A stretch of 64,000 bases of DNA, from positions 1-64,000 of the forward strand of contig JAFEMX010000017.1 of the NCBI GenBank assembly GCA_016892645.1. Reading direction: 5' to 3'. Position numbers and translations under genes: made by a program. The notes beneath the pieces were generated by a model. That model had not been told where the DNA came from. It saw nothing but the letters and a program-made list of their open reading frames with translations, and ran no database searches. Numbering within the stretch: the first letter of the stretch is position 1; the number at the start of each line of letters is the position of its first letter. This DNA comes from Micrococcaceae bacterium RIT 802. GTDB taxonomy: Bacteria > Actinomycetota > Actinomycetes > Actinomycetales > Micrococcaceae. Shown piece after piece: positions 40,196 to 48,993 of the stretch.

Positions 40196-40291
40196 GTTCC
40201 CCTTTGAAGGTGCTTCCATCAATTCTAGTCCGGTCCACCGACACGTCGAGGTTTTCCTCCAGCGGCCGAATATGGAATACACATCGGTTGC

Positions 40292-40321
40292 CCGAGTGAT
40301 TGGGATAAGCCTATCACTCGG
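40292..40321. promoter_or_regulatory. 9-12-9 inverted repeat between hflX and the methyltransferase
   Basis: CCGAGTGAT (40292-40300) and ATCACTCGG (40313-40321) are perfect arms in the divergent promoter region. Overlaps a possible TTGCCC-N18-TATCAC promoter. Could be a repressor site; no regulator is encoded nearby. Confidence 0.4.
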
Positions 40322-40383
40322 GGAACGCCTGCCGGCAGCCGGTGATTCGCTTTGGCATCCCCCGGCCGGTTAATCTTCCACTC

Positions 40384-41025
40384 ATGGGTTCGGACCACTA
40401 TTTCAGCGCACAGCCTTCCACGCCGTTCACCCGCAAGCACATCCGGGTGTCCCTCGGCGGCGAAGAGCGAACGGTCAACACGGCGGGCGGCATCTTCAGC
40501 CCCGACGGAATCGACAAGGGCACCGCGGTGCTCCTGGACCACGTCCCGCCACCAGCCGCGACGGGGGAGCTCCTGGATATAGGCTGCGGATGGGGGCCGA
40601 TCGCCTTGAGCATGGCCTTGGCTTCGCCCGGTGCGATGGTCCACGCCGTGGACGTGAACGAGCGGAGCCTGGAGCTCATGCGTGAGAACGCGGCCGGGCT
40701 TTCCGTGCCAAACATCGTGGCCGCTACTCCCGAGGCAGTCGACGAGGGCATCCGCTTCCAGACCATCTGGTCCAATCCACCGATCCGTGTCGGGAAGGAG
40801 ATCCTGCACCAGATCCTGTTGCAATGGATCCCGCGGCTGGCCCCCGGGGGAACAGCCTGGCTGGTCGTTCAGAAAAACCTCGGGTCCGATTCCTTGCAGT
40901 CCTGGCTGAAGCGTGAGCTGCCTGCCGGTTTCACCGTGGCACGGCACACCACCGCCAAGTCATTTCGCATCCTGCGCATCGACCACTCCGCTGCCAGGCC
41001 GGGAGGCGAACCGGCAGGGCGTTAG
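40384..41025 (+). CDS. RsmC/RlmG-like class I methyltransferase
   Basis: 213 residues, a single SAM-dependent domain. Motif I is LLDIGCGWGPIALSMA (64-79), acidic loop AVDVNERSLE (88-97), catalytic NPPI (131-134) as in N2-guanine rRNA methyltransferases RsmC and RlmG. The N-terminal duplicated half of RsmC is absent, giving the short actinobacterial form. Target guanine unknown. Start ATG 40384 with TAATCT exactly 7 nt upstream and no Shine-Dalgarno: leaderless start. Stop overlaps dapF by 4 bp, tail to tail. Confidence 0.88.
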   Translation: MGSDHYFSAQPSTPFTRKHIRVSLGGEERTVNTAGGIFSPDGIDKGTAVLLDHVPPPAATGELLDIGCGWGPIALSMALASPGAMVHAVDVNERSLELMRENAAGLSVPNIVAATPEAVDEGIRFQTIWSNPPIRVGKEILHQILLQWIPRLAPGGTAWLVVQKNLGSDSLQSWLKRELPAGFTVARHTTAKSFRILRIDHSAARPGGEPAGR

Positions 41026-41963
41026 CTCAGGGACCCCTCGGCCACCAGCACCGCGGGCCCGTCCAGGACCACATGCTCCCGCCCGTCGGGACCAGTGACG
41101 AACCCCACCGACACCGTTCCGCCGGGCACGTGCACATCCCACCGGTCGGCAGGGGTGCCGCCGGCCCAATGCCGGATGGCCACGACGGCGGCACAGGCAC
41201 CGGTGCCACACGAGCGGGTCTCCCCCACTCCGCGCTCATGGACGCGCATGCGGATGGTCCCCACACCGGCGCTCACCAGCGGGTCGGAGGGCAGGACGAA
41301 CTCCACGTTGGTGCCATGCGCCGGAACCGGGTCCACCACCGGCGCATGATGCAGGTCCAACTGGTCGAGTTCGGCGGCTTCGGACAGGGCGACGACGGTA
41401 TGCGGGTTGCCCATGCTCACGCTCAGCGCCGGCCGGGGCACCGCCATTCCTGCGTCGACGATCGAGTCCAGCGCACGTTCCTCGGCCTGGTCCGGGAAAA
41501 TGAACTCCCAGGGCCCCATGTCCACGGCGTAACCGGCAGCGGAGCGGGTGATGACCTTCACTCCGGCCCGCGTGCCAATGGTGAGGGCTTCGCCGTCGTC
41601 CAGGGTCACGAAACCGCGGCTGATCAAAAAATGTACGAAGACGCGCACGCCGTTGCCACACATCTCGGAGATCGACCCGTCGCCATTGCGGTAGTCCATG
41701 AACCACTCCGCGTCGGCGCTCTCCGCCAGCAGGGCACGCCCCTCGGCCAACGTCGCGGATCTGATGGCGCGGATGAAACCGTCCGCGCCGATGCCCAGAT
41801 GCCTGTCGCAGGCGGCGGCGACTTGTCCGGGCAGGACATCCAGCGTGTTGTCCGGGTCCGCGACCAGGATGAAGTCATTGCCCGTCCCGTGGCCCTTCGT
41901 GAAGGCCAACCCGGAGAGTTCGCGGAGTCGTTCGGCGTGCTGTTCGGGGCCCGTGGTGCTCAT
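41022..41963 (-). CDS. dapF: Diaminopimelate epimerase
   Basis: Converts LL-DAP to meso-DAP for lysine and peptidoglycan. 313 residues. The two catalytic Cys lie in MCGNGVRVFVHF and SCGTGACAAV; GTGNDFILVAD near the N-terminus is the substrate loop. Same strand and 10 nt downstream of miaA, so cotranscription is likely. The other DAP genes in the window, dapA and dapB, are 12-18 kb away. Confidence 0.95.
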   Translation of the reverse strand: MSTTGPEQHAERLRELSGLAFTKGHGTGNDFILVADPDNTLDVLPGQVAAACDRHLGIGADGFIRAIRSATLAEGRALLAESADAEWFMDYRNGDGSISEMCGNGVRVFVHFLISRGFVTLDDGEALTIGTRAGVKVITRSAAGYAVDMGPWEFIFPDQAEERALDSIVDAGMAVPRPALSVSMGNPHTVVALSEAAELDQLDLHHAPVVDPVPAHGTNVEFVLPSDPLVSAGVGTIRMRVHERGVGETRSCGTGACAAVVAIRHWAGGTPADRWDVHVPGGTVSVGFVTGPDGREHVVLDGPAVLVAEGSLS

Positions 41964-41972
41964 GCCACTAGC

Positions 41973-42887
41973 CTACGTGCCCGATGCCGCCTCGAATTCA
42001 CGCACCGCGGCGCAGATCGCGCCGGGCGTCCCCGGGTCAAAGGGGTCGAACCAGGCCACCCGGGGGTCGGCCCGGAACCAGGTGATCTGTCGACGCGCGA
42101 AACGTCGAGTCGCCACCGTCGTCGATTCGATGGCCTGCTCGACAGAGCAGGTACCGTCGATGACCTCGAGGAACTGGGAATACCCGATGGCCCGCGAGGC
42201 GGTCTTGGTCTCGCGCAGGCCGCGGGCGGCCAGTTCTCGGACTTCGTCGAGCAGGCCCGCTTCGTGCATGCCGCGCACGCGTCGCTCCAGCCGTTCGTGC
42301 AGGCGGGGCCGGTCCACGTCGAGCCCGACCTGGAGGGTCGGCTGCCGGTAGATGCGCTGGGGCATATAGGAGCTGAAGGGACGCCCCGTGATCTCATGGA
42401 CCTCCAGCGCGCGCACGAGCCGGCGCGCGTCGAGCCCACGCGCCGCGGATACCGGGTCCGCGGCTGCCAGCCTCTCGCGCAGCCCCGCCGTCCCGTGCTC
42501 GCTTGCCTCGACTTCCAGCCGACGGCGTACCTCGGGATCGGTGGGCGGGAATTCGAGTTCATCGATCGCGGCACGGACGTAGAGCCCGGAGCCACCGACC
42601 AGGATCGGCAGTCGGCCCCGTCCCTGGATGCCGGCGATCACCTCGCGTGCCCGCTGTTGGAAGGTGGCCACGCTGGCTTCCTCGCTGATGTCCAGGATGT
42701 CCAGGAGGTGGTGGCGGATGCCCCCGCGCTGGTGCACGCCGAGTTTGGCGGTGCCGATGTCCATGCCACGGTAGAACTGCAAGGCATCTGCGTTGACAAT
42801 CTCGCCGTCGAAGTGCTGCGCCAACAGGATCGCCGTGTCCGATTTCCCGGTCCCCGTCGGCCCCACGACGGAAATGAGTGGCCTCAC
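41973..42887 (-). CDS. miaA: tRNA dimethylallyltransferase
   Basis: Adds dimethylallyl to A37 of UNN-reading tRNAs. 304 residues. P-loop [15 protein letters not shown], substrate segment [17 protein letters not shown], and the [12 protein letters not shown] motif near the C-terminus are intact. Lies 6 nt downstream of miaB, which methylthiolates the product of MiaA, so the pair forms a pathway operon with dapF. Confidence 0.95.
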   Translation of the reverse strand: MRPLISVVGPTGTGKSDTAILLAQHFDGEIVNADALQFYRGMDIGTAKLGVHQRGGIRHHLLDILDISEEASVATFQQRAREVIAGIQGRGRLPILVGGSGLYVRAAIDELEFPPTDPEVRRRLEVEASEHGTAGLRERLAAADPVSAARGLDARRLVRALEVHEITGRPFSSYMPQRIYRQPTLQVGLDVDRPRLHERLERRVRGMHEAGLLDEVRELAARGLRETKTASRAIGYSQFLEVIDGTCSVEQAIESTTVATRRFARRQITWFRADPRVAWFDPFDPGTPGAICAAVREFEAASGT

Positions 42888-42893
42888 CGAACC

Positions 42894-44435
42894 CTACGCA
42901 CGCGGCGGGAGCGCCGGCATGCCCAGGGAGACTCCCTTGCCGTTGGCAGTGGCCGGGGACCCGCTGCCGACCCCGCAGGACTCGGCCTGGGACCGGTCCC
43001 AGGCATCGCCGGCACGCGAACGACGCAGCTGGTAGTCCTCCACGGTCGCCGGGTCCGCAAGCAGGTGGAAGGCCGCTGCTGCGGTGACTTCCACGGTGAC
43101 CAGATCGCCGGGCCGCGGCTGTTCCGCCCCCTCGGGGACCGAGAAGTGCACGAGGCGCTGGTCACGGGCACGGCCGGAGAGCCGGTGGGTCTGGTCGGAC
43201 TTGCGTCCGGACTGGGCCGTCACCATGACCTCGATCCGGCGACCGATCTGCCGGGCGTTTTCCTCTGCACAGATGCGGTCCTGCAGGGCGGTCAGCCGTT
43301 CATAGCGTTCCTGGACGACCTCCTTGGGCAACTGGTCGGGCAGTTCGGCAGCCGGGGTACCGGGCCGCTTCGAGTACTGGAACGTGAAGGCGCTCGCGAA
43401 CCGGGACTTCTCGACCACGTCCAGGGTCGCCTGGAAGTCCTCCTCGGTTTCCCCGGGGAATCCTACGATGATGTCGGTGGTGATGGCGGCCTCGGGCATG
43501 CGTTCGCGGACCCGGTCGAGAATGCCCAGGAACTTCTTCGACCTGTAGGAGCGCCGCATGTCCTTGAGTACCTTGTCGGACCCGGATTGCAGCGGCATGT
43601 GCAATTGCGGCATGACGTTCGGCGTTTCGGCCATCGCCTCGATGACGTCGTCCGTGAAGGCCGCCGGGTGCGGGCTGGTGAAGCGCACCCGCTCAAGGCC
43701 CGGGATCTGGCCGCAGGCCCGGAGCAGCTTGCCGAATGCCAGCCGGTCGCCGAATTCGACGCCGTAGGAGTTCACGTTCTGGCCCAACAGGGTGACTTCG
43801 ATGGCGCCGTCGTCGACCAGGGCCTGGACCTCGGCGAGGATGTCACCGGGACGCCTGTCGCGTTCCTTGCCGCGCAGCGACGGCACGATGCAAAAAGTGC
43901 AGGTGTTGTTGCAGCCCACAGAGATCGAGACCCAGCCGGAGTAGACGGAATCACGTTTGGTGGGCAGCGTCGAGGGGAAGACATCGAGGGACTCGAGGAT
44001 CTCGAGCTGGGCCTCGTTGTTGTGCCGGGCGCGCTCCAGCAACGTCGGCAGTGAACCGACGTTGTGGGTGCCGAAGACGACGTCGACCCAGGGCGCCTTG
44101 CGCAGGATCGTCTCGCGATCCTTTTGGGCCAGGCAGCCGCCGACAGCGATCTGCATGCTCGGGTGCCGCTCCTTCACGTGGGCCAAACGTCCGAGATTGC
44201 CGTAGAGCTTGTTATCCGCGTTCTCACGGACGGCACACGTGTTGAACACCACGACGTCAGCTTCCCCCTCACCGTGAGGATCCTGCCGCGGGACCATGCC
44301 TGCCTCCTCGAGCAGGCCAGCGAGGCGCTCCGAGTCGTGGACGTTCATCTGGCATCCGTAGGTGCGGACCTCATAGCTGCGCTGGGCGGTGCCGGGGGCC
44401 GGGGTGGAATCAGTGCTGGGAATGGTCAAACTCAC
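42894..44435 (-). CDS. miaB: tRNA-2-methylthio-N6-dimethylallyladenosine synthase
   Basis: Radical-SAM enzyme completing ms2i6A37. 513 residues. Three N-terminal Cys for the auxiliary cluster are in YGCQMN, NTCAVRE and GGCLAQ; the radical-SAM CxxxCxxC is [13 protein letters not shown]-like RNA domain is near 400-460, followed by a long C-terminal extension (to 513) rich in small residues. I start at GTG 44435 ([10 protein letters not shown]); the frame open to 44486 is unconserved. Confidence 0.93.
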   Translation of the reverse strand: MSLTIPSTDSTPAPGTAQRSYEVRTYGCQMNVHDSERLAGLLEEAGMVPRQDPHGEGEADVVVFNTCAVRENADNKLYGNLGRLAHVKERHPSMQIAVGGCLAQKDRETILRKAPWVDVVFGTHNVGSLPTLLERARHNNEAQLEILESLDVFPSTLPTKRDSVYSGWVSISVGCNNTCTFCIVPSLRGKERDRRPGDILAEVQALVDDGAIEVTLLGQNVNSYGVEFGDRLAFGKLLRACGQIPGLERVRFTSPHPAAFTDDVIEAMAETPNVMPQLHMPLQSGSDKVLKDMRRSYRSKKFLGILDRVRERMPEAAITTDIIVGFPGETEEDFQATLDVVEKSRFASAFTFQYSKRPGTPAAELPDQLPKEVVQERYERLTALQDRICAEENARQIGRRIEVMVTAQSGRKSDQTHRLSGRARDQRLVHFSVPEGAEQPRPGDLVTVEVTAAAAFHLLADPATVEDYQLRRSRAGDAWDRSQAESCGVGSGSPATANGKGVSLGMPALPPRA

Positions 44436-44485
44436 CCCCCCAGAGTACCGAATGGGTTTGGCGTGGCGGAATCCGGCACCCGGCA

Positions 44486-45154
44486 TCAGCCGCGTTCGGC
44501 GGGCCAGGCCTCATTAACCACCCGGAAGGCAACCCCGGGGCCGTATCCCTTGCGGCCGAGCATCGACACCAGGCGGCGGACACCCTTGTCATGATCGAGA
44601 TCGGCCGGCATGGACCGCACCTTTTTCTCGACGAGCTCCCGGGCCATGTCCAGTTCGTTCGCGTCGCTGACCTGCTCCAGGGCCTCGTCGGCCGTTTCGT
44701 CGGCGACCCCCTTTTCCCGCAGCTCACGCTTCAACGCGCTGCGGGAGAGCCCCCGCGTGCGGGCCCGCCCCCGGACCCAGGAGTCCGCGAAGGCGACGTC
44801 ATCGATGAGTTGCAGTTCCTCGAAGCGATCGAGCACGCGCCTGGCCGCGTCATCCGGGACATCGCGTTCGACCAGTTTGTCGGCCAGTTGCTTCCGGCTC
44901 TTGGCGGAACCGGTGAGCTGTCGCAGCACGATGGTCCGGGCCACGGCGTCCGGGTCTGCTTCGGGATCCCGCTCCGGCGCGGGCCGCCGTCGCTTCATCC
45001 CGGCCAGGCGTCGCCCCGAGCCGTCGTCATCTGCTTCTGCCACGGGCCCGGCGCTGCTGTTCCCGCGCAACTCCGGCACGTCAGGCGAGGACGGCGAGCC
45101 CACGGTACCGTCGTCGTCCGTGAGGCCGGTGTCGTCGTGTGGTGTCGAACCCAT
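44486..45154 (-). CDS. recX: Regulatory protein RecX
   Basis: 222 residues, longer than usual because of an acidic, probably disordered N-terminus (1-60). The three-helix RecX repeats start at about 68: [27 protein letters not shown], then [22 protein letters not shown] and a third repeat. RecX caps RecA filaments. It lies 27 nt after recA on the same strand, so it is coexpressed and SOS-induced with recA. Confidence 0.9.
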   Translation of the reverse strand: MGSTPHDDTGLTDDDGTVGSPSSPDVPELRGNSSAGPVAEADDDGSGRRLAGMKRRRPAPERDPEADPDAVARTIVLRQLTGSAKSRKQLADKLVERDVPDDAARRVLDRFEELQLIDDVAFADSWVRGRARTRGLSRSALKRELREKGVADETADEALEQVSDANELDMARELVEKKVRSMPADLDHDKGVRRLVSMLGRKGYGPGVAFRVVNEAWPAERG

Positions 45155-45181
45155 CGCGTTCCCGTTTCGTGCGACTCGGAG

Positions 45182-46231
45182 CTAGGAGTCGTTGCCCACG
45201 GTGCGCAGCTGCGGATCTCCCGGCTCTTCGGGCTGGACACCGATGCCGAGCTTTTCCTTGATCCGGCGTTCCAGTTCGTCGGTCAGGTCCGGGTTGTCGC
45301 GCAGGAACTTGCGGGCGTTTTCCTTGCCTTGGCCGAGCTGGTCGCCATCGTAGGTGAACCAGGCGCCGGACTTCTTCACGAACCCCTCCTCGACGCCCAT
45401 GTCGATCAGGCCGCCCTCGCGGGAGATGCCCACTCCATAGAGGATGTCGAATTCGGCCTGCTTGAACGGCGGAGCCATCTTGTTCTTGACGATCTTGGCC
45501 CGTGTCCGGTTGCCCACCGGGTTCGTTCCCTCCTTGAGCGTCTCGATGCGACGAACATCGATGCGCACCGAGGCGTAGAACTTCAGCGCCTTGCCGCCGG
45601 TGGTGGTCTCGGGGCTACCGAAGAAGACGCCGATCTTCTCGCGGAGCTGGTTGATGAAGATGGCGGTGGTCTTGGTCTGGCTCAGGCGGCCGGCGATCTT
45701 CCGCAGGGCCTGGCTCATCAGGCGGGCCTGCAGGCCCACGTGGCTGTCGCCCATTTCGCCTTCGATTTCGGCGCGGGGCACGAGGGCGGCCACGGAGTCG
45801 ATGACGATGACGTCCAGGGAACCGGAGCCGATCAGCATGTCCATGATCTCGAGTGCCTGCTCACCGGTATCCGGCTGCGAGACCAGTAGGGCGTCGGTGT
45901 CGACGCCCAGCTTCTGGGCATATTCGGGGTCGAGGGCATGCTCGGCGTCGATGAAGGCCGCGATCCCGCCATTGCGCTGCGCGTTGGCCACGGCGTGCAG
46001 GGCCAAGGTGGTCTTGCCAGAGGATTCCGGCCCATAGATCTCCACGACGCGGCCACGTGGAAGTCCACCAATTCCCAAGGCGATGTCCATGGCGATCGAG
46101 CCGGTGGGGATGACCTCGATCTTGGCGCGGGTTTCATCCCCCAGGCGCATGACCGATCCCTTGCCGTACTGCTTGTCGATCTGCGCCAGCGCTGATTCGA
46201 GAGCCTTTTCGCGGTCCATTGCTGCGGCCAT
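45182..46231 (-). CDS. recA: Recombinase RecA
   Basis: 349 residues. Walker A GPESSGKT (67-74), MAW-like and L1/L2 regions ([22 protein letters not shown]) intact, no intein. Central to homologous recombination and to LexA cleavage. Two adjacent ATGs exist; I use 46231 because AGGTG then has a workable spacing and the product begins [12 protein letters not shown] like relatives (46234 adds one Met). A perfect SOS box lies about 150 bp upstream at 46385-46398. Confidence 0.97.
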   Translation of the reverse strand: MAAAMDREKALESALAQIDKQYGKGSVMRLGDETRAKIEVIPTGSIAMDIALGIGGLPRGRVVEIYGPESSGKTTLALHAVANAQRNGGIAAFIDAEHALDPEYAQKLGVDTDALLVSQPDTGEQALEIMDMLIGSGSLDVIVIDSVAALVPRAEIEGEMGDSHVGLQARLMSQALRKIAGRLSQTKTTAIFINQLREKIGVFFGSPETTTGGKALKFYASVRIDVRRIETLKEGTNPVGNRTRAKIVKNKMAPPFKQAEFDILYGVGISREGGLIDMGVEEGFVKKSGAWFTYDGDQLGQGKENARKFLRDNPDLTDELERRIKEKLGIGVQPEEPGDPQLRTVGNDS

Positions 46232-46384
46232 CATTCACCTCGGTTGTCTTGCGGCCCTCGGGCCTGTTTTCGTCCTGCTTCACACGGTATGCGCCCCACC
46301 GGACTATTTGGCACCGGCTCCCATTGCTGTGGAGAACCAGGGCCGCACCCGTGCGTTGTCTCCCGCCACAGCCTACAACCCTTC

Positions 46385-46398
46385 CGAACATACGTTCG
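46385..46398. promoter_or_regulatory. SOS (LexA) box of recA
   Basis: CGAACATACGTTCG exactly matches the actinobacterial consensus CGAAC-N4-GTTCG. Lies between recA and the DUF3046 gene, 154 bp before the recA start. Confidence 0.9.
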
Positions 46399-46424
46399 AG
46401 TCCGAGGCGGCGTGTCCTGATGGA

Positions 46425-46646
46425 TTATTTCCTGGGGGCGACGTCACGACCCAACCAGCGTTCGGGGGGTACGTCTTGTTTTTCGCAGATGGCCAGCCAG
46501 ATTCTCCGGGGTTCGGTGCCGGACGACAGGGCCTCTTCGGCGCTCTTGCCACCGAGATCCGCCAACACCAGTTCCGAGGCCAGGACACGGGAATAGCCTG
46601 CCCCGAACTCGTCATCCATCAGCCGCCAGAAGTCGCTTAGTCTCAC
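46425..46646 (-). CDS. DUF3046 protein
   Basis: 73 residues: RLSDFWRLMDDEFGAGYSRV, then LADLGGKSAEEALSSGTEP and RRIWLAICEKQDVPPERW. This small family sits directly upstream of recA throughout actinobacteria (Rv2738c in M. tuberculosis) and has no known function. Start GTG 46646 gives the family N-terminus and has GGAAG 10 nt upstream; ATG 46655 adds MDD but leaves no spacing for that site. The recA SOS box lies 27 nt downstream of its stop. Confidence 0.85.
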   Translation of the reverse strand: MRLSDFWRLMDDEFGAGYSRVLASELVLADLGGKSAEEALSSGTEPRRIWLAICEKQDVPPERWLGRDVAPRK

Positions 46647-46694
46647 GTCGTCCATTCTTCCACGCGCCGGTCGTTCCGACCCTAAGATGGTGCC

Positions 46695-47174
46695 ATGAAT
46701 GAACCTGCTCCCGCAGCCGGCGAAGCCGCGCAGCGGACCCAAGCGATCCATGACATGGAAGAACAGCTCAGCTTCCTGTGGCGTCGCGCCCGCGCCAACG
46801 GGAACAAGGTGGCCAAACAGGTCCACCCGGACATGGAGCCGGGCGCTTATGGCCTGCTCGCGGCATTGCAGCGTCGCGGGACGCTGCGATTGACCGAGTT
46901 GGCGGCGGAAATCGGCGTCGGCAAGCCGTCGGTCAGCCGTCAGGTCAAGATGCTGGAGGAGCTCGGCGTGTTGACCAAAGTCGCAGATCCTGCCGACGGC
47001 CGCGCCCAGTCCATTACCCTCACCGAGGTCGGTGCCCGGCAACTGGCCACGGCACAGGAGTCACGGCAGCACATCTTCCGCGACCTGCTGGCCGATTGGC
47101 CCGACGCCGAACTCCGAACGTTGGCCGGCTTGCTGACCAAGCTGAACCGCTCCTATCTGAACGACCGGGGCTGA
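46695..47174 (+). CDS. MarR-family transcriptional regulator
   Basis: 159 residues. Winged helix: GAYGLLAALQRRGTLRLTELAAEIGVGKPSVSRQVKMLEELGVL, then wing ADPADGRAQSITLTEVG; dimer helices at both ends. MarR proteins usually repress a neighbour and respond to phenolics or oxidants; no obvious target is beside it, though the divergent DUF3046 gene shares its 48-nt promoter region. Start ATG 46695 with TAAGAT 6 nt upstream, probably leaderless. Ends before a bidirectional terminator. Confidence 0.9.
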   Translation: MNEPAPAAGEAAQRTQAIHDMEEQLSFLWRRARANGNKVAKQVHPDMEPGAYGLLAALQRRGTLRLTELAAEIGVGKPSVSRQVKMLEELGVLTKVADPADGRAQSITLTEVGARQLATAQESRQHIFRDLLADWPDAELRTLAGLLTKLNRSYLNDRG

Positions 47175-47193
47175 TCCGCCCGCCACATGAGAG

Positions 47194-47221
47194 CAGGGCA
47201 GCCGCTACGGCGGCTGCCCTG
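47194..47221. terminator. Bidirectional hairpin between marR and clgR
   Basis: Perfect stem CAGGGCAGCCG (47194-47204) and CGGCTGCCCTG (47211-47221), loop CTACGG, 20 nt after the marR stop. No strong T run on either side. Confidence 0.7.
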
Positions 47222-47285
47222 TTGTCTGCCATGAGGCGGCGCATCATCTGCCGCGGCTTGTCGCCGCAGGCTGCGCCGCTCGACG

Positions 47286-47630
47286 CTAGTGTGACGCGGC
47301 GAGGTCCTGGGGCAGGCCCTCGGTCCAGTCCTCCGGGAGGACGGTTGAGAACTGGCTGGCGAGGTCCGACGGAACGGTGTCCGGGATGTCGACTCCCTCG
47401 GCCATTGCCACGCGGTCACTGACCTCGCGCAACATCAGGGAGAGCGGGACATCCAGGGCCCCACAGATCGATGAGAGCAATTCGGACGATGCTTCCTTCT
47501 GTCCGCGCTCCACCTCGGAGAGGTAACCAAGGGAAACGCGCGCATTATGCGAGACTTCACGCAGGGTCCTGCCCTGACGCTGGCGGACATCCCGCAGGAC
47601 GTCCCCGATCTCGTGGCGGAGTACTACCAT
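47286..47630 (-). CDS. clgR: ClgR-type XRE-family regulator
   Basis: 114 residues. HTH of the ClgR family: [41 protein letters not shown], then [21 protein letters not shown]. ClgR activates clp protease and other stress genes in actinobacteria and is itself degraded by Clp. Position next to cinA-pgsA-ftsK and near recA matches the conserved actinobacterial order. Start ATG 47630 with AAGGAG 7-8 nt upstream; a longer frame to 47723 adds unconserved residues. Confidence 0.88.
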   Translation of the reverse strand: MVVLRHEIGDVLRDVRQRQGRTLREVSHNARVSLGYLSEVERGQKEASSELLSSICGALDVPLSLMLREVSDRVAMAEGVDIPDTVPSDLASQFSTVLPEDWTEGLPQDLAASH

Positions 47631-47893
47631 TTTGGGCTCCTTGTGCTCGCGACGGGCATCTTCTGTCAGGCCCACATCGCGCCAACGGACGACGCCGTTT
47701 ACGGATACGGGTTGCTTGACCATGTGTATCGCCTTACTCCTTCAGATCCTGTGCCAGGGGCTACCTGGCCTCCGGGTCCTGATGCGGACCCTGTAGTTTT
47801 CTCAACTCACGGGATCGTCATTTTGTTCCCGGCACCCACACTAGCCACAACGGGGCCCGGACTGCCAGCACTCGTGCAGGGTGTGGACGACTA
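47631..47893. other. clgR leader/promoter region
   Basis: 263 nt between cinA and clgR. The minus strand has a possible TTGTGG and TAGTGT pair and an upstream AAGGAG near 47740, but nothing I can assign firmly. No hairpin terminator is visible after cinA. Confidence 0.4.
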
Positions 47894-48379
47894 TTACTCC
47901 TCGAGTAACCCGGCCAGCAGTTCCAGCGCTGCATCCCGCGCCGCGCCACGGATTTCCTGGCGCCCGCCGGACAGGTGCAATTCGTGGGCACCGCTGGCCG
48001 ATCCGGTGGCATAGCCGATGAACACGGTCCCCACCGCCTTGCCGTCGTGGGCCTCGGGGCCGGCAACGCCGGTGCTGGAGACCGCCACGTCGGCAGTGCA
48101 GCTGCGGCGTGCTCCTTCGGCCATCTGGCGGGCTACCTCGGAGTCGACCGATCCGCGCTCCCGCAGCAGGTCGGCATCGACGCCGAGGAGGTCCTGCTTG
48201 ACCTGGTTGTGGTAGCTGACTACTCCACCACGCAGGACGGCCGAGGATCCGGGCACATCCGCGATGGCGCCACAGATCCACCCTGCGGTCAGCGATTCCG
48301 CGGTGGCCGCCGTCAGGCCCCGGTCCGTCCCGGCTGCGACAATGCGTACGGCCGCCGCCTCGGTGCGGTCGTCGCTCAC
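47894..48379 (-). CDS. CinA C-terminal type nicotinamide-nucleotide amidohydrolase
   Basis: 161 residues, the stand-alone CinA C-domain (PncC fold) without the N-terminal ADP-ribose pyrophosphatase domain. AESLTAGWICGAIADVPGSSAVLRG, SYHNQVKQDLLGV and STGVAGPEAHDGKAVGTVFIGYA are the signature blocks, with the catalytic Ser in the SLTAG segment. Deamidates NMN in pyridine nucleotide recycling in characterised members. ATGA overlap with pgsA. Confidence 0.9.
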   Translation of the reverse strand: MSDDRTEAAAVRIVAAGTDRGLTAATAESLTAGWICGAIADVPGSSAVLRGGVVSYHNQVKQDLLGVDADLLRERGSVDSEVARQMAEGARRSCTADVAVSSTGVAGPEAHDGKAVGTVFIGYATGSASGAHELHLSGGRQEIRGAARDAALELLAGLLEE

Positions 48380-48984
48380 CGGGTGTCCCGACCGCCCGCG
48401 GCTGGCTTCATCCGGGCGGCCTGGATGATGTAGTCGATCCCCGTGTAGATGGTGATCGCCGCAGCCAGCAGGATGACCACCAACGCGATGACGGACAGCC
48501 AGCCGGTGTCCGGGGTGAAGGGCAGCAGCAGGAGGAACAGCCCGGCGGTCTGGGTGACGGTCTTGAGCTTTCCACCTTTCGACGCGGCGATGACGCCGCG
48601 TCGGATGACGGCGAAGCGCAACACGGTGATGCCCAGCTCACGCACCAGGATGACGATGGTGACCCACCACCACAGCTCCCCCAACCAGGACAGGGTGACC
48701 AGTGCGGCCCCCAGCAGGAGCTTGTCGGCAATGGGATCGGCGATCTTCCCGAAGTTGGTGATCAGCCCCCGGCTGCGGGCCAGGTCGCCGTCGAGCTTGT
48801 CCGTGTACATCGCCAGGGCGAACAGTGCCACGGAAATCCAGCGCAGGATTCCATGCTGCTGGTCGTCTGCCACCAGGGCCCAGACGAAGAACGGGACCAT
48901 GATGATCCGCAACGTCGTCAGGACATTGGCGATATTCAGGGTCGGGACGGGCTGGGGGGTGCGTTCCGCTGGCGTTTCAGTCAC
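48376..48984 (-). CDS. pgsA: CDP-diacylglycerol-glycerol-3-phosphate 3-phosphatidyltransferase
   Basis: First committed step of phosphatidylglycerol synthesis. 202 residues, about five membrane helices. The CDP-alcohol phosphotransferase motif is DKLDGDLARSRGLITNFGK followed by IADPIADK, with all four Asp present. A Pro/Thr-rich N-terminus (1-14) precedes NIANVLTTLRI. 9 nt downstream of ftsK. Confidence 0.92.
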   Translation of the reverse strand: MTETPAERTPQPVPTLNIANVLTTLRIIMVPFFVWALVADDQQHGILRWISVALFALAMYTDKLDGDLARSRGLITNFGKIADPIADKLLLGAALVTLSWLGELWWWVTIVILVRELGITVLRFAVIRRGVIAASKGGKLKTVTQTAGLFLLLLPFTPDTGWLSVIALVVILLAAAITIYTGIDYIIQAARMKPAAGGRDTR

Positions 48985-48993
48985 CCTCTCAGG

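Noticed and set aside
41073-44054. 993-codon plus-strand open frame
   Set aside because: Antisense to dapF, miaA and miaB, all of which are intact with catalytic motifs on the minus strand.
46425-47042. 205-codon frame containing DUF3046
   Set aside because: Only the last 73 codons match the family; the rest is antisense to the marR gene.
47631-47723. 31-residue N-terminal extension of ClgR
   Set aside because: Unconserved residues; ATG 47630 has a well-spaced AAGGAG and gives the family N-terminus.
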